In this document: positions 23,272 through 31,327 of the stretch, piece by piece | Numbering within the stretch: the first letter of the stretch is position 1 | Layout of the letters: every line of letters begins with the position of its first letter | Source of the DNA: JAOUGY01 sp963825585 | Lineage (GTDB): Bacteria; Actinomycetota; Acidimicrobiia; Spongiisociales; ZC4RG35 | DNA length: 64,000 bases | Assembly (NCBI GenBank): GCA_963825585.1 | Contig: CAWGTX010000006.1 | Span: 1,116,001-1,180,000, forward strand | Reading direction: 5' to 3' | Position numbers and translations under genes: made by a program | The notes under the pieces: model-generated | What the model saw: the letters and a program-made list of their open reading frames with translations, nothing else | The model's database searches: none | Told to the model about the DNA's origin: nothing

Positions 23272-24144
23272 ATGCCCGCTCACCGACTTCTGGTCTTCGC
23301 CGCGCTCCTTGCCGCCTGTTCGGGCGGCACGGGTGCTTCCTCGACCGCTGCGACCGTTCCGTCCGCACCGGCGAGCGTCGCCCCCACCACCCTCGCCCCG
23401 TCGCCACCCACGACCACGGCCCCGGCCACGACCTCATCCACTGCCCCTTCGACCACGACGACGACCACCACCACCACCACCACCACCACCACCCTCCCCG
23501 AGGTGGTCGCTCCCCGAGCGGCGCCGACGGTTGCTCTCGGATCGTTCATGTGGAGCTTCTCGACCACGCTCGGCGCCGAGGACGCCGAACTGCTGGCCGT
23601 CGAGAGCACCGGGACCTTCGTCGACGGATCGTTCGAGTGCGAGATCGTGGCCGGATTCGGTGGATTCGACTTCGTCACCAAGCTGATCGTGATCGAGGAC
23701 ACCGCGTACTACGACGATGGCACCGGCAGTGGGCTCACCGAAATCGACCCCGCGGCGCCAGAGGTGATCGACAATCTCAGTCTGTGCGCCGGGTCAGATG
23801 TGTTCTGGGCCGACATCACGGGAGGCGAGGCACTCCCCGACGGCGGGGAGCGGGGAGAACGCAACAACATCGACACCCGCCGTCTCGACCTCACAGGGAT
23901 CATCGATCAGGCCGGAGCCCTCGGCCTGTTCACTCCGGGCGTGGAAGGTGTGGTCTTCGATCAACTCGACTTCTGGGTTGCTGTACCCGGAGAGTGGATC
24001 AACGCCATAGAGATGCGCGCTCTGCTCGAGGCCCAGGCATTGACCGACATCACCGGTTCGACCGTCGAGGGCGACGGTGAGATCCGGGTCAACCTCGACA
24101 TCACGCGCCCGGGCGACGACTCACTTGCCCTGACGGCGCCGTGA
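23272..24144 (+). CDS. Secreted lipoprotein with poly-Thr linker, unknown function
   Basis: A 290-aa lipoprotein. The signal LLVFAALLAACSGG places the lipidated Cys near residue 15. Residues 20-75 form a Thr/Pro/Ala linker that includes 14 consecutive Thr, ten of them encoded by a pure ACC run at 23464-23493. The remaining domain (from about residue 85) has a beta-rich pattern with SFECEIVAGFGGFDFVTKLIVI and an alternating strand/turn layout that recalls LppX/LprG-type lipoproteins; this is only a resemblance. Its last 24 bp overlap the convergent small membrane protein gene. Confidence 0.72.
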   Translation: MPAHRLLVFAALLAACSGGTGASSTAATVPSAPASVAPTTLAPSPPTTTAPATTSSTAPSTTTTTTTTTTTTTTLPEVVAPRAAPTVALGSFMWSFSTTLGAEDAELLAVESTGTFVDGSFECEIVAGFGGFDFVTKLIVIEDTAYYDDGTGSGLTEIDPAAPEVIDNLSLCAGSDVFWADITGGEALPDGGERGERNNIDTRRLDLTGIIDQAGALGLFTPGVEGVVFDQLDFWVAVPGEWINAIEMRALLEAQALTDITGSTVEGDGEIRVNLDITRPGDDSLALTAP

Positions 24145-24429
24145 CCTCGCCTCGCGTTCTTCGCGCTCGACACCGAGCAACATGATCGCCATCCCGAAGA
24201 AGCCGCCGAAGAAGACTCCGATGAGTAGTCCAGGGAGCACGGCGGTCTCGATCGACTTGACGAAGTCACGTTCGGTCAGGAGGAGCAGACCCGCCACCAG
24301 TCCCACGTAGGCGAGCGGCAGGCCGATGAGGATTCCCTTCACCAACGACTTGCCCATGCGGGTGCCGAGCCCGAACTCTTCCTCCATGTCGAGGTGTCCG
24401 GTCTGGGTGTCCGTTTCGTGCGTGGCCAT
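24121..24429 (-). CDS. Small two-helix membrane protein, unknown function
   Basis: A 102-aa protein with an acidic N-terminus (residues 1-22), a first transmembrane helix at about residues 33-52 (GILIGLPLAYVGLVAGLLLL) and a second at about 62-85 (TAVLPGLLIGVFFGGFFGMA), with a basic, charged C-terminus (EREEREARSRRRQGK). The topology is clear; no family is recognised. It converges on the lipoprotein gene, overlapping by 24 bp, and is divergent from the agmatinase gene with a 100-bp gap. Confidence 0.6.
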   Translation of the reverse strand: MATHETDTQTGHLDMEEEFGLGTRMGKSLVKGILIGLPLAYVGLVAGLLLLTERDFVKSIETAVLPGLLIGVFFGGFFGMAIMLLGVEREEREARSRRRQGK

Positions 24430-24529
24430 TCGGCAGGCTCCTGGGTCTCAGGTTTCGATGTCGCCCTATGGTGCCACGTCGAAACCCGGCCGTCGACGAC
24501 ACAGCACCGAACCGTTACCGTGCTCACCC

Positions 24530-25555
24530 ATGGACCATCCCCAGTCCCCACACACACCCTACGAGCAGAGGGCGAAGGAAGTCCCCTTCGCCTCGTCGGA
24601 GTACATCTCGTTCGCCTCCCGCCAGGCTTTTCTTGGCGTGCCGGCGGTACGTTTCGACGAACTCCCCACGGTCGAGGGCCAGGTGGCGATCGTAGGAGCC
24701 CCGTTCGACTGGGGAACCACCTACCGTCCCGGGGCCCGGTTCGGACCACAGGCGATCAGGGAGGCCGATTACGGCGCCATGGACGGGTATCGACCGCATC
24801 TGCCCACCGGCATCGACCCGCTCGGATTCCTCGGTGTCGTCGACGTGGGTGACGTCTACGTGGTCCCGGGCTACATGGAGGAGTCACTCACCCGTATCGA
24901 AGAAGCGGTGGAGTCCATAGCCCGGGCGGGAAAGGTGCCGATCGTGCTCGGCGGAGATCACACGATCACCTATCCGAACGCCACCGGAGTCGCCAAGGTC
25001 CACGGGTTCGGCGAGGTGGCGCTCATCCACTTCGATGCCCATGCCGACACCGGGGCGCTCCAGAACGGCCACCTGTACGGACACGGAACACCGATGCGTC
25101 GCCTGGTGGAGTCGGGTGCGGTTCCCGGTCACCGGTTCGTCCAGATCGGTCTGCGGGGATACTGGCCCGAGCCCGAGGTGGTGGCGTGGATGAAGGAACA
25201 GGGCATGCGGGCCTACTTCATGAACGAGATCGTCGATCGGGGTCTTCGCACGGTGGTGGACGAGGCGGTGGCATACGCTCTGGAGGGCGGCGCCAAAGGC
25301 GTGTTCATCTCGGTCGACGTCGACGTGGTTGACCCTGCGTTCGCCCCGGGCACGGGCACTCCCGAGCCCGGCGGTCTCACCTCGCGGGAGTTGCTCGACA
25401 CCGTACGAAGGCTGGCCAAGGAACTGGTGGTGCTGGGCGCCGACGTGGTGGAGGTCGCTCCTGCCTACGACAACGCCGAGATCACGGCCTACCTGGGGAA
25501 CCGGGTGGTGCTCGAGATCCTCAACGGGATGGCCGAACGCACCGCCGGCGTCTGA
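24530..25555 (+). CDS. speB: Agmatinase-type ureohydrolase
   Basis: A 341-aa arginase/agmatinase family enzyme that hydrolyses a guanidino group to urea plus an amine. The three Mn-binding motifs are intact: GGDHTITYP near residue 143, FDAHADTG near residue 168, and SVDVDVVDPAFAPGTGTPEPGG near residue 261 (quoted in part). It lacks the arginase-specific residues as far as can be judged, so agmatine or another guanidino compound is the likelier substrate. It lies upstream of the polyamine transporter and GABA genes, which supports putrescine production or guanidine catabolism. The symbol is given by family; guanidinobutyrase is an alternative. Confidence 0.85.
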   Translation: MDHPQSPHTPYEQRAKEVPFASSEYISFASRQAFLGVPAVRFDELPTVEGQVAIVGAPFDWGTTYRPGARFGPQAIREADYGAMDGYRPHLPTGIDPLGFLGVVDVGDVYVVPGYMEESLTRIEEAVESIARAGKVPIVLGGDHTITYPNATGVAKVHGFGEVALIHFDAHADTGALQNGHLYGHGTPMRRLVESGAVPGHRFVQIGLRGYWPEPEVVAWMKEQGMRAYFMNEIVDRGLRTVVDEAVAYALEGGAKGVFISVDVDVVDPAFAPGTGTPEPGGLTSRELLDTVRRLAKELVVLGADVVEVAPAYDNAEITAYLGNRVVLEILNGMAERTAGV

Positions 25556-25580
25556 GTCACCGAGCCGAGCAACGGCGATC

Positions 25581-25621
25581 TGTGTGCAAACCCGGGCGGA
25601 TACCGTCCGGAATTGCACACA
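25581..25621. repeat. Palindromic element, copy B
   Basis: TGTGTGCA at 25581-25588 pairs with TGCACACA at 25614-25621. Inner GGGCGG and CCGTCC form a second stem. It lies 25 bp after the ureohydrolase stop, where it could act as a bidirectional terminator or processing hairpin. Confidence 0.75.
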
Positions 25622-25643
25622 ATGGGTCGGCTGACAGGGATCC

Positions 25644-25683
25644 GTGTGCATTCCCGGGCGGATTGCGTCCGGATTTGCACACA
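25644..25683. repeat. Palindromic element, copy C
   Basis: GTGTGCA at 25644-25650 pairs with TGCACAC at 25676-25682, with inner CGGGCGG/CGTCCGG. It is in the same orientation as copy B and 63 bp from it, start to start, between the convergent ureohydrolase and VOC genes. Confidence 0.75.
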
Positions 25684-25700
25684 AGACCCCTTGGGGTCGC

Positions 25701-26051
25701 TCAGGCGCTCCGCTCGACGATCTCGACGGCTCGGCCGTCCGGGTCCGACAACACCGCCCGGCGGCCCCAGTCCAGCGTTTCGGCGGCGCGCAGCACGGTG
25801 CCGCCCCCCGAGATCACCTTTCCGATAGCCGTGTCCACCGATGCCACATCGATGCCCGGCATCACCGTGCCGGCGCCGCCCTGACGAGCCGTGTCCCCCG
25901 ACGACGACGGCGAGATGGCGAAGCGGCAACCTCCGACATCTGCCACGAGCCTTCCGGGGCCGGCCGGGTGGAACTCGACGCCGAGCTGCCGGTAGAACTC
26001 AGCGGTGGCCGTGACATCGATCGCGTACAGAACGAGTGATGAGATCCGCAT
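25701..26051 (-). CDS. VOC (glyoxalase/bleomycin-resistance) family protein
   Basis: A 116-aa single VOC domain. It begins RISSLVLYAIDVTATAEFYRQLGVEF (beta-alpha-beta unit) and ends AVLSDPDGRAVEIVE, the classic D-P-D-G-x-x-V/I-E-I/L strand with the metal-ligand Glu. A stand-alone single domain would need to dimerise to form the metal site. The substrate is unknown. It is divergent from the bcp gene, with starts 84 bp apart. Confidence 0.8.
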   Translation of the reverse strand: MRISSLVLYAIDVTATAEFYRQLGVEFHPAGPGRLVADVGGCRFAISPSSSGDTARQGGAGTVMPGIDVASVDTAIGKVISGGGTVLRAAETLDWGRRAVLSDPDGRAVEIVERSA

Positions 26052-26135
26052 CGGCGGGACGTTACAGCCCAGGATCGATTCCCCGTTGTCGCTCGAACTT
26101 GCAATGCTTGGGTCTGAGCAGAGGAGATATCCAGA

Positions 26136-26585
26136 GTGCAGACAGGTGACATCGTCGAGGACTTCGAGGCCCTCGACCAGCACGGCAACACGGTGAAGCT
26201 TTCGGACTTGGTGTCCGACGGGCCGGTGGTGCTGTTCTTCTATCCAAAGGCGATGACCGCCGGGTGCACGGCCGAGGCATGCCACTTTCGCAACCTCGAC
26301 GCCGAATTCAGGAAGGTCGGAGCTCGGGCGGTCGGGATCTCCGGTGACACCGTCGAGGCCCAGGCCGAGTTCGACCGGAGAAACAACCTCGGACTCACCC
26401 TGTTGGCCGACACCGACAAGTCGATCGCCAAGGCGTTCGGCGCAAAGCGGCCCGGACCGTTCGGGGTGAAACGCTCGACGTTCGTGATCGGCACCGACCG
26501 GCGAATCATCGAGGTCATCGCCAGCGAGCTCAACATGGAACTCCACGCCGACGAGGCACTCGCCGCCCTCGCCACCACCGGCTAG
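26136..26585 (+). CDS. bcp: Thioredoxin-dependent peroxiredoxin (BCP/PrxQ type)
   Basis: Reduces hydrogen and organic peroxides in the cytosol. The 149-aa protein has the TAGCTAEACHFR motif near residue 43, with the peroxidatic Cys followed five residues later by the resolving Cys, the pattern of atypical 2-Cys BCP/PrxQ enzymes. FFYPKAMTAGC replaces the usual F-F-Y-P-K-x-x-T-P-G-C, so the normal Pro is an Ala here. GTG 26136 is preceded by GAGGAGA at 7 nt. It converges on potC with a 4-bp overlap. Confidence 0.93.
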   Translation: MQTGDIVEDFEALDQHGNTVKLSDLVSDGPVVLFFYPKAMTAGCTAEACHFRNLDAEFRKVGARAVGISGDTVEAQAEFDRRNNLGLTLLADTDKSIAKAFGAKRPGPFGVKRSTFVIGTDRRIIEVIASELNMELHADEALAALATTG

Positions 26586-27367
26586 ACGACCTCTTTCCTC
26601 CGACGGCCCTGGTAGACCAGCAGGATCGACGTGGCCGTCACCATGAAGGCGAAGATCATGGTCCCGAACACGTTCACCTGCGGTGGGATCCCTCGACGCG
26701 ATGCGCCGTAGACGTACGTCGGGAACGTCTGCAGGTTGCCGCTGGTGAAGTTCGTGATCACGAAGTCGTCGAAGCTCAGTGCGAAGGCCAGCATGAACGC
26801 CGCCACCACCCCCGGCAGGATCATCGGAAGCGTGACCCGACGGAACGTCTGCCACTCGTTGGCGTAGAGGTCCATCGCCGCCTCCTCGTAGTGGGAGTCG
26901 AGGCCCATGATCCGGGCCCGGACCGTGACCACCGCGAAGCTGACGTTGAACAGGATGTGACCGATCAGCACGGTCCAGAAACCGCGACCGACCTGGCCGA
27001 CCACGAACAGCGCCAGCAGCGAGCTGCCCATCACGACCTCGGGTGTCGCCATCGGCATGAACAGGAGCAGGTTGGTCGACGCTCGCCCCTTGAACCGGTA
27101 CCGCACCAAGGCCAGAGCGATGAGAGTCCCGAGCACGGTGGAAACCGTCGCCGAGAGCAGCGCTATGGCCAGCGAGTTCCGCAGCGCCTCGGTGAGCGCC
27201 GGCTCCGAGAACGCCTCTGCCCAGTGCCGGAGGGTGAATCCCTCCCATCCCACGTTGCGGCGACCCTGGAAGTCGTTGAACGAGTAGCCGACGACCACGA
27301 ACACCGGCATGAACAGGTAGAGCAGTCCGAGCCCGAGGATGATTCGGTAGAAGAGACGCGAAGTCAT
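26582..27367 (-). CDS. potC: Spermidine/putrescine-type ABC transporter permease (PotC-like)
   Basis: A 261-aa inner-membrane permease with about six transmembrane helices. The EAA loop, which contacts the ATPase, is visible as EEAAMDLYANEWQTFRRVTLP near residue 138, followed by LPGVVAAFMLAFALSFDDFVITNF, characteristic of PotC-type subunits. It starts at ATG 27367, overlapping the potB stop, and is the last gene of potD-potA-potB-potC. The symbol follows family; the actual ligand could be another polyamine. Confidence 0.9.
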   Translation of the reverse strand: MTSRLFYRIILGLGLLYLFMPVFVVVGYSFNDFQGRRNVGWEGFTLRHWAEAFSEPALTEALRNSLAIALLSATVSTVLGTLIALALVRYRFKGRASTNLLLFMPMATPEVVMGSSLLALFVVGQVGRGFWTVLIGHILFNVSFAVVTVRARIMGLDSHYEEAAMDLYANEWQTFRRVTLPMILPGVVAAFMLAFALSFDDFVITNFTSGNLQTFPTYVYGASRRGIPPQVNVFGTMIFAFMVTATSILLVYQGRRRKEVV

Positions 27368-28263
27368 GTCAAGAGCTCCTCGGTACCGACCCGGCGCACG
27401 TAGACCACCACCATCGTCACCACGATCGCCATCAGCGTGAGCGAGATCGCCGCCGCTGCCGGGTAGTCGATCTGGACCAGGAACCTGGACTGGATGACGT
27501 TGCCCATCATGGTCCAGTTGCGGTTGCCCAGCAGGTCGACGTTGACGTAGTCACCGGCGGCCGGGATGAATGTGAGCAGGGTTCCCGAGATGACACCCGG
27601 CATCGACAGCGGCAACGTCACCTTGCGGAACGCGGTGACCGGGTGGGCGTATAGGTCGTTCGCCGCCTCGAGCAGCCGGACGTCGATCTTGTCGAGCGCC
27701 ACATAGATCGGCAGCGTCATGAAGGCCAGGTAGTTGTAGACGAGACCCGCCAGTACCGCCCAGCCGGTGGCGAGCAGCCGACCGTTGCCGTCGGGAAGGA
27801 TGCCGATCGTCTGCAGCAAGGACACGACCGTTCCCTGGTCCGACAGGATGACCCGCCATGCGAGCGTGCGGAGCAGGAACGGAACCAGCAGCGGCACCAA
27901 CAGGAGCATGATGAACAGGTTCTTCCAGCGTCCGGTGTGGAAGGCGATCGCATAGGCGAGCGGATAGGCGATGAGGAGCCCGATCACCGTGGCTCCAAAC
28001 GCGAACAGCAGCGAGTTCCGTAGCTGAGGCAGGTAGGTGGTGAACACCGCGAGGAAGCTGTCGACGTTTCCGGTGAACCGGTACCCGGTTTCGAGCGTCC
28101 CTTCCTGCAATGCCGTCGAGAACAGCTGCAGCATCGGGAGCAGGTAGAACACGGCCAGGTAGAGCAGGCCGGGGAGCAGGAGCAGGTAGGGGACGCGTCG
28201 CCGACGTTTCTCGGCACTGGCCGCCGCTTCGGCTTGCGCCACCCGTTCGGCGGTGGCGGTCAT
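27364..28263 (-). CDS. potB: Spermidine/putrescine-type ABC transporter permease (PotB-like)
   Basis: A 299-aa permease with a basic N-terminal tail (EKRRRR near residue 18) and six predicted helices, first at residues 25-47. The EAA loop reads LLEAANDLYAHPVTAFRKVTLP near residue 198, followed by SMPGVISGTLLTFIPAAGDYVN, typical of PotB-type subunits. ATG 28263 overlaps the potA stop (ATGA) and its own stop overlaps potC, so all three are translationally coupled. Confidence 0.9.
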   Translation of the reverse strand: MTATAERVAQAEAAASAEKRRRRVPYLLLLPGLLYLAVFYLLPMLQLFSTALQEGTLETGYRFTGNVDSFLAVFTTYLPQLRNSLLFAFGATVIGLLIAYPLAYAIAFHTGRWKNLFIMLLLVPLLVPFLLRTLAWRVILSDQGTVVSLLQTIGILPDGNGRLLATGWAVLAGLVYNYLAFMTLPIYVALDKIDVRLLEAANDLYAHPVTAFRKVTLPLSMPGVISGTLLTFIPAAGDYVNVDLLGNRNWTMMGNVIQSRFLVQIDYPAAAAISLTLMAIVVTMVVVYVRRVGTEELLT

Positions 28264-29354
28264 GCCTCCACCACGAAGGTGTGCTCCGGTTCCCAACTCA
28301 TCGTCACCGAACTCCCGGGGCCGTGACGGAAGCCGTCGAGGTTCTGCACGACCACGGTGAGTTCGCCGATCGACGCGGCCTTGACGAGGTAGTGGGTGCT
28401 GACGCCGATGAAGGATGCGTCCGTGATGACACCTTCCAGTCGATTGGGATGGACGGCATCGGCACCGAACTCGGTGAGGTGGATCTTCTCGGGACGAACG
28501 CCGATGCTGACGGCCCCATTGCCCGGCAGTCGGCCGCCGGGCACGTGAACCCGGTCACCGCCGTCGAGTACCACGGCGTCGCCGTCGACCTGGCCTTCCA
28601 TGAGGTTCGAGGCACCGAGAAAGCCGGCCACGAACCCGGTGCGCGGGTCGTCGTAGATCTCGATGGGCTCGCCCATCCGCTCGATCCGACCTTTGTTCAT
28701 CACGGCGATGGTGTCGGCCATGGTCATGGCCTCCTCCTGGTCGTGGGTGACGTGGATGAAGGTGATTCCCACCTCCTGCTGGATGCGTTTGAGCTCGATC
28801 TGCATCTCCTTGCGGAGTTTCAGGTCGAGCGCACCGAGCGGCTCGTCGAGCAACAACACCCGCGGGTGATTGACGAGCGCCCGAGCCAGGGCAACCCGCT
28901 GCTGCTGTCCACCCGAGAGCTGGCGCGGCTTGCGGCGAGCCGCATGCGACAGCTGCACCAGTTCCAGGATCTCACCGACCCGACGATCGGCCTCCGCCTT
29001 GGCCACGCCCTGGCGACGCAGACCGAACGCCACGTTCTCGAAGATGTCGAGATGTGGGAACAGTGCGTAGCTCTGGAACACGGTGTTGACCGGGCGCTGG
29101 TAGGGCTTGGTGCCGGTGACGTCGTCGCCGTGCAACTTGATGCTGCCCATGGTGGGCTCCTCGAAGCCTCCGATCATTCGCAGCGTTGTCGTCTTACCGC
29201 ACCCGGACGGTCCGATCACGGCGAAGAAGCGGTTCTCGCCGATCTCGAGGGTCAGGTCGTCGACGGCGTTGACCTCGCCGAACGACTTGGTGACCCCCAA
29301 CAGCTGGACTGCCGGGGGCTCCGCCCCCGGCAGTCGTTCCATTGTCTCGCTCAT
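28260..29354 (-). CDS. potA: Spermidine/putrescine-type ABC transporter ATPase (PotA-like)
   Basis: A 364-aa ATPase. Walker A GPSGCGKTT near residue 49, Q-loop VFQSYALFPH near residue 91, signature LSGGQQQRVALARAL near residue 144, Walker B VLLLDEPLGALD near residue 165, and the switch His in HVTHDQEEA near residue 198 are all intact. The C-terminal TOBE domain (from about residue 285, GVRPEKIHL) is the usual regulatory part of PotA/MalK-type ATPases. ATG 29354 overlaps the potD stop. Confidence 0.94.
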   Translation of the reverse strand: MSETMERLPGAEPPAVQLLGVTKSFGEVNAVDDLTLEIGENRFFAVIGPSGCGKTTTLRMIGGFEEPTMGSIKLHGDDVTGTKPYQRPVNTVFQSYALFPHLDIFENVAFGLRRQGVAKAEADRRVGEILELVQLSHAARRKPRQLSGGQQQRVALARALVNHPRVLLLDEPLGALDLKLRKEMQIELKRIQQEVGITFIHVTHDQEEAMTMADTIAVMNKGRIERMGEPIEIYDDPRTGFVAGFLGASNLMEGQVDGDAVVLDGGDRVHVPGGRLPGNGAVSIGVRPEKIHLTEFGADAVHPNRLEGVITDASFIGVSTHYLVKAASIGELTVVVQNLDGFRHGPGSSVTMSWEPEHTFVVEA

Positions 29355-30616
29355 ACCCCGGTCGCTTCGGCAACCGCGGCGTTGAGCGTGTTCTCTTCTT
29401 CCTCGTCGAGTGCCCGGAAGATGAAGGAGTTCGCCTGGATCTCCGCGCTCGGGAAGATGAGCGGCTGATCGACGAATTCGGGATCGATCGCTTCCATCGC
29501 CGCCTGGGCGCCGTCGACCGGCGACACGTACCACACCCAGTAGGCGAGCTCGGCAGCCACCTCAGGGCGGTAGTAGAAGTCCATCCATGCTTCGGCGTTG
29601 GCCTTGTTGGCCGCGCCCTTGGGGATCAGCATGTTGTCGGTCCACAGCATCACGCCCTCCTCGGGGAAGGCGAATCGCAGGTTCGGGCTGTCCTCCTGGA
29701 TGGCGAAGATGTCACCCGACCAACCGGCGGTCACCGCGAGGTCGCCATTGGCGAGGACATCGATGTAGTCGTTGCCGTACACCTGCCGCAGCTGGCCGTC
29801 GGAGATCATCTTCTCCAGCTCGTCGGCGGCGGCGAGCATGTCGTCGAGCGACGCCGTCGACGGGTCCTTGCCCTGCATGAGCAGGATCACACCCACCGAA
29901 TCGGGATATCCGCCGATCAGGCCCACCCGGCCTGCGAACTGGGGATCCAACAGTGCCTGCCACGACGTGAGCTCGCCACCGGTCTGGTCGATGTCGTAGG
30001 CGAGACCGGTGAACCCGGACTGCCAAGGCAGCGTGTAGGTGCGGTCGGGGTCGAAGCTCGGCGACTGCAACGCCGACGCCAGGTTGGAGGCGTTGGGGAC
30101 GTTGGCCTTGTCGATCTCCTCGGCGTATCCGAGCCGGATCATCCGGGCCGCCATGTAGTCGGTGAGCACCACGAGATCGAAACCGGTGGGCTGTCCCCCA
30201 CCCAGCGACGCCTGGTGCTTACCGAACCATTCCTCGTTCGAGTTCACGCCCTCGGTGTAGGTCACCGAGATCCCGGTCTCTGCCTCGAACTCGTCCTTGG
30301 TCGAGGTGCCGTCGGGCGAGTCCTCGGTGGTGTCGATGTACAGGATCCAGTTGTCGATGAACAACTCGGTCGACGAGGCCCCACCGGCTGCCGTGGTCGC
30401 GCTCCCGGCGGCGGTTGTGGCCGTGGTGCCGGCCGTGCCCTCGATCCCACACGCCGAGAGCAGCGTGGGGCCGCCCAGGAGCACCGCCCCACCGAATCCC
30501 ATCCTCCGCAGGAAATCGCGTCGAGAGATCCCCTGCCTGGCGGCGTTCCGGGCCGCCACCGCCATGAGTGCATCCCTGTTGCCGGTTCTCCTCCCGGCGC
30601 CCATCCCTGGTGTCAT
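29351..30616 (-). CDS. potD: Polyamine ABC transporter substrate-binding lipoprotein (PotD/PotF-like)
   Basis: A 421-aa periplasmic-type binding protein. A twin-arginine-like signal SRRDFLRRMGFGG (residues 31-43) is followed by a lipobox LLSAC near residue 56, so export may be by Tat with lipid anchoring. The fold is of the PotD group: LFIDNWILYIDTTE near residue 86, LPWQSGFTGLAYD near residue 190, and the C-terminal MDFYYRPEVAAELAYWVWYVSPV near residue 343. Aromatic and acidic residues suited to diamine binding are present, but the ligand is inferred. ATG 30616 has an AGGAGGA site. It heads the potDABC operon. Confidence 0.9.
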   Translation of the reverse strand: MTPGMGAGRRTGNRDALMAVAARNAARQGISRRDFLRRMGFGGAVLLGGPTLLSACGIEGTAGTTATTAAGSATTAAGGASSTELFIDNWILYIDTTEDSPDGTSTKDEFEAETGISVTYTEGVNSNEEWFGKHQASLGGGQPTGFDLVVLTDYMAARMIRLGYAEEIDKANVPNASNLASALQSPSFDPDRTYTLPWQSGFTGLAYDIDQTGGELTSWQALLDPQFAGRVGLIGGYPDSVGVILLMQGKDPSTASLDDMLAAADELEKMISDGQLRQVYGNDYIDVLANGDLAVTAGWSGDIFAIQEDSPNLRFAFPEEGVMLWTDNMLIPKGAANKANAEAWMDFYYRPEVAAELAYWVWYVSPVDGAQAAMEAIDPEFVDQPLIFPSAEIQANSFIFRALDEEEENTLNAAVAEATGV

Positions 30617-30686
30617 GCCTTCCTCCTCATCCAGGCTCCTTGTCGGAGCGGGGTCGATTGTATGGCCGACCCGCGTTTCGATGTCG

Positions 30687-31313
30687 TTACGAGCGGTACT
30701 CGTCGTTCACCCACACGATGAGCGCCGACCAATTGTCGGTCGCCTCGTCGGTGAGATAGTTCTCGAGCGCACCCCTGAGCTCGAATCCGTTGTCCATCTG
30801 GAACGTGAGCGTGGCGTCGTAGATCTCACGGGCCGCCACCTTCTCCACGTATTCGTGGGCGGACAGCTCGTGTTTGTGATCGGCGAAGTTGTGCATGTGG
30901 CCGCCGGCGATGATGCCCCGCTTGTTGCGCTCCCGCACGAGGTCCTGGCGGAGCTGGTAGAGCGCCGAACCGATCCCCCGGCGCCGGTACTCCGGGTGCA
31001 CCACCATGTCGGTGCCGTAGTACCAGTCGCCCTCGGGATCGTGGTTTCCGCACTGATGGTCTCCGGTGATGCCCGCGATCGAATGCTGCGGATGGTCGAA
31101 ATCGAAGTCGAGAAAGATGCCCCCCGCCTGACCCACCACCCGGTCGCCGTCGAGACACACGAAGAAGCCCTCGGGGAAGGTGCGCGAGTACACTCGCAGA
31201 TCCTCTTCGGTGAGCAGGTCGTCGGGATCGGCGTGAGGGAAGGCGATCAGCTCCAGCTCGGCGCAGGCCGGTGCAAGCTCCTCGGTCAGCGTCACGTACC
31301 GCAGCTCACCCAT
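30687..31313 (-). CDS. GNAT family N-acetyltransferase in the GABA/aldehyde operon
   Basis: A 208-aa GNAT protein. The acetyl-CoA site is YYGTDMVVHPEYRRRGIGSALYQLR near residue 96 (R-R-x-G-I-G-x-A loop). It has a longer C-terminal part than small GNATs (HMHNFADHKHELSAHEYVEKV near 140), similar to enzymes acting on amines. ATG 31313 has GGAG five nt upstream; GTG 31328 would share a base with the C45 stop (TAGTG) and is an alternative. Last gene of gabT-ALDH-C45-GNAT, so acetylation of a polyamine or its product is possible. Confidence 0.78.
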   Translation of the reverse strand: MGELRYVTLTEELAPACAELELIAFPHADPDDLLTEEDLRVYSRTFPEGFFVCLDGDRVVGQAGGIFLDFDFDHPQHSIAGITGDHQCGNHDPEGDWYYGTDMVVHPEYRRRGIGSALYQLRQDLVRERNKRGIIAGGHMHNFADHKHELSAHEYVEKVAAREIYDATLTFQMDNGFELRGALENYLTDEATDNWSALIVWVNDEYRS

Positions 31314-31327
31314 GGGCGCTCCATTCA

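Noticed and set aside
23464..23493. ACC run as a regulatory repeat
   Set aside because: It is in frame and encodes a poly-Thr linker in a lipoprotein, a common feature in this lineage.
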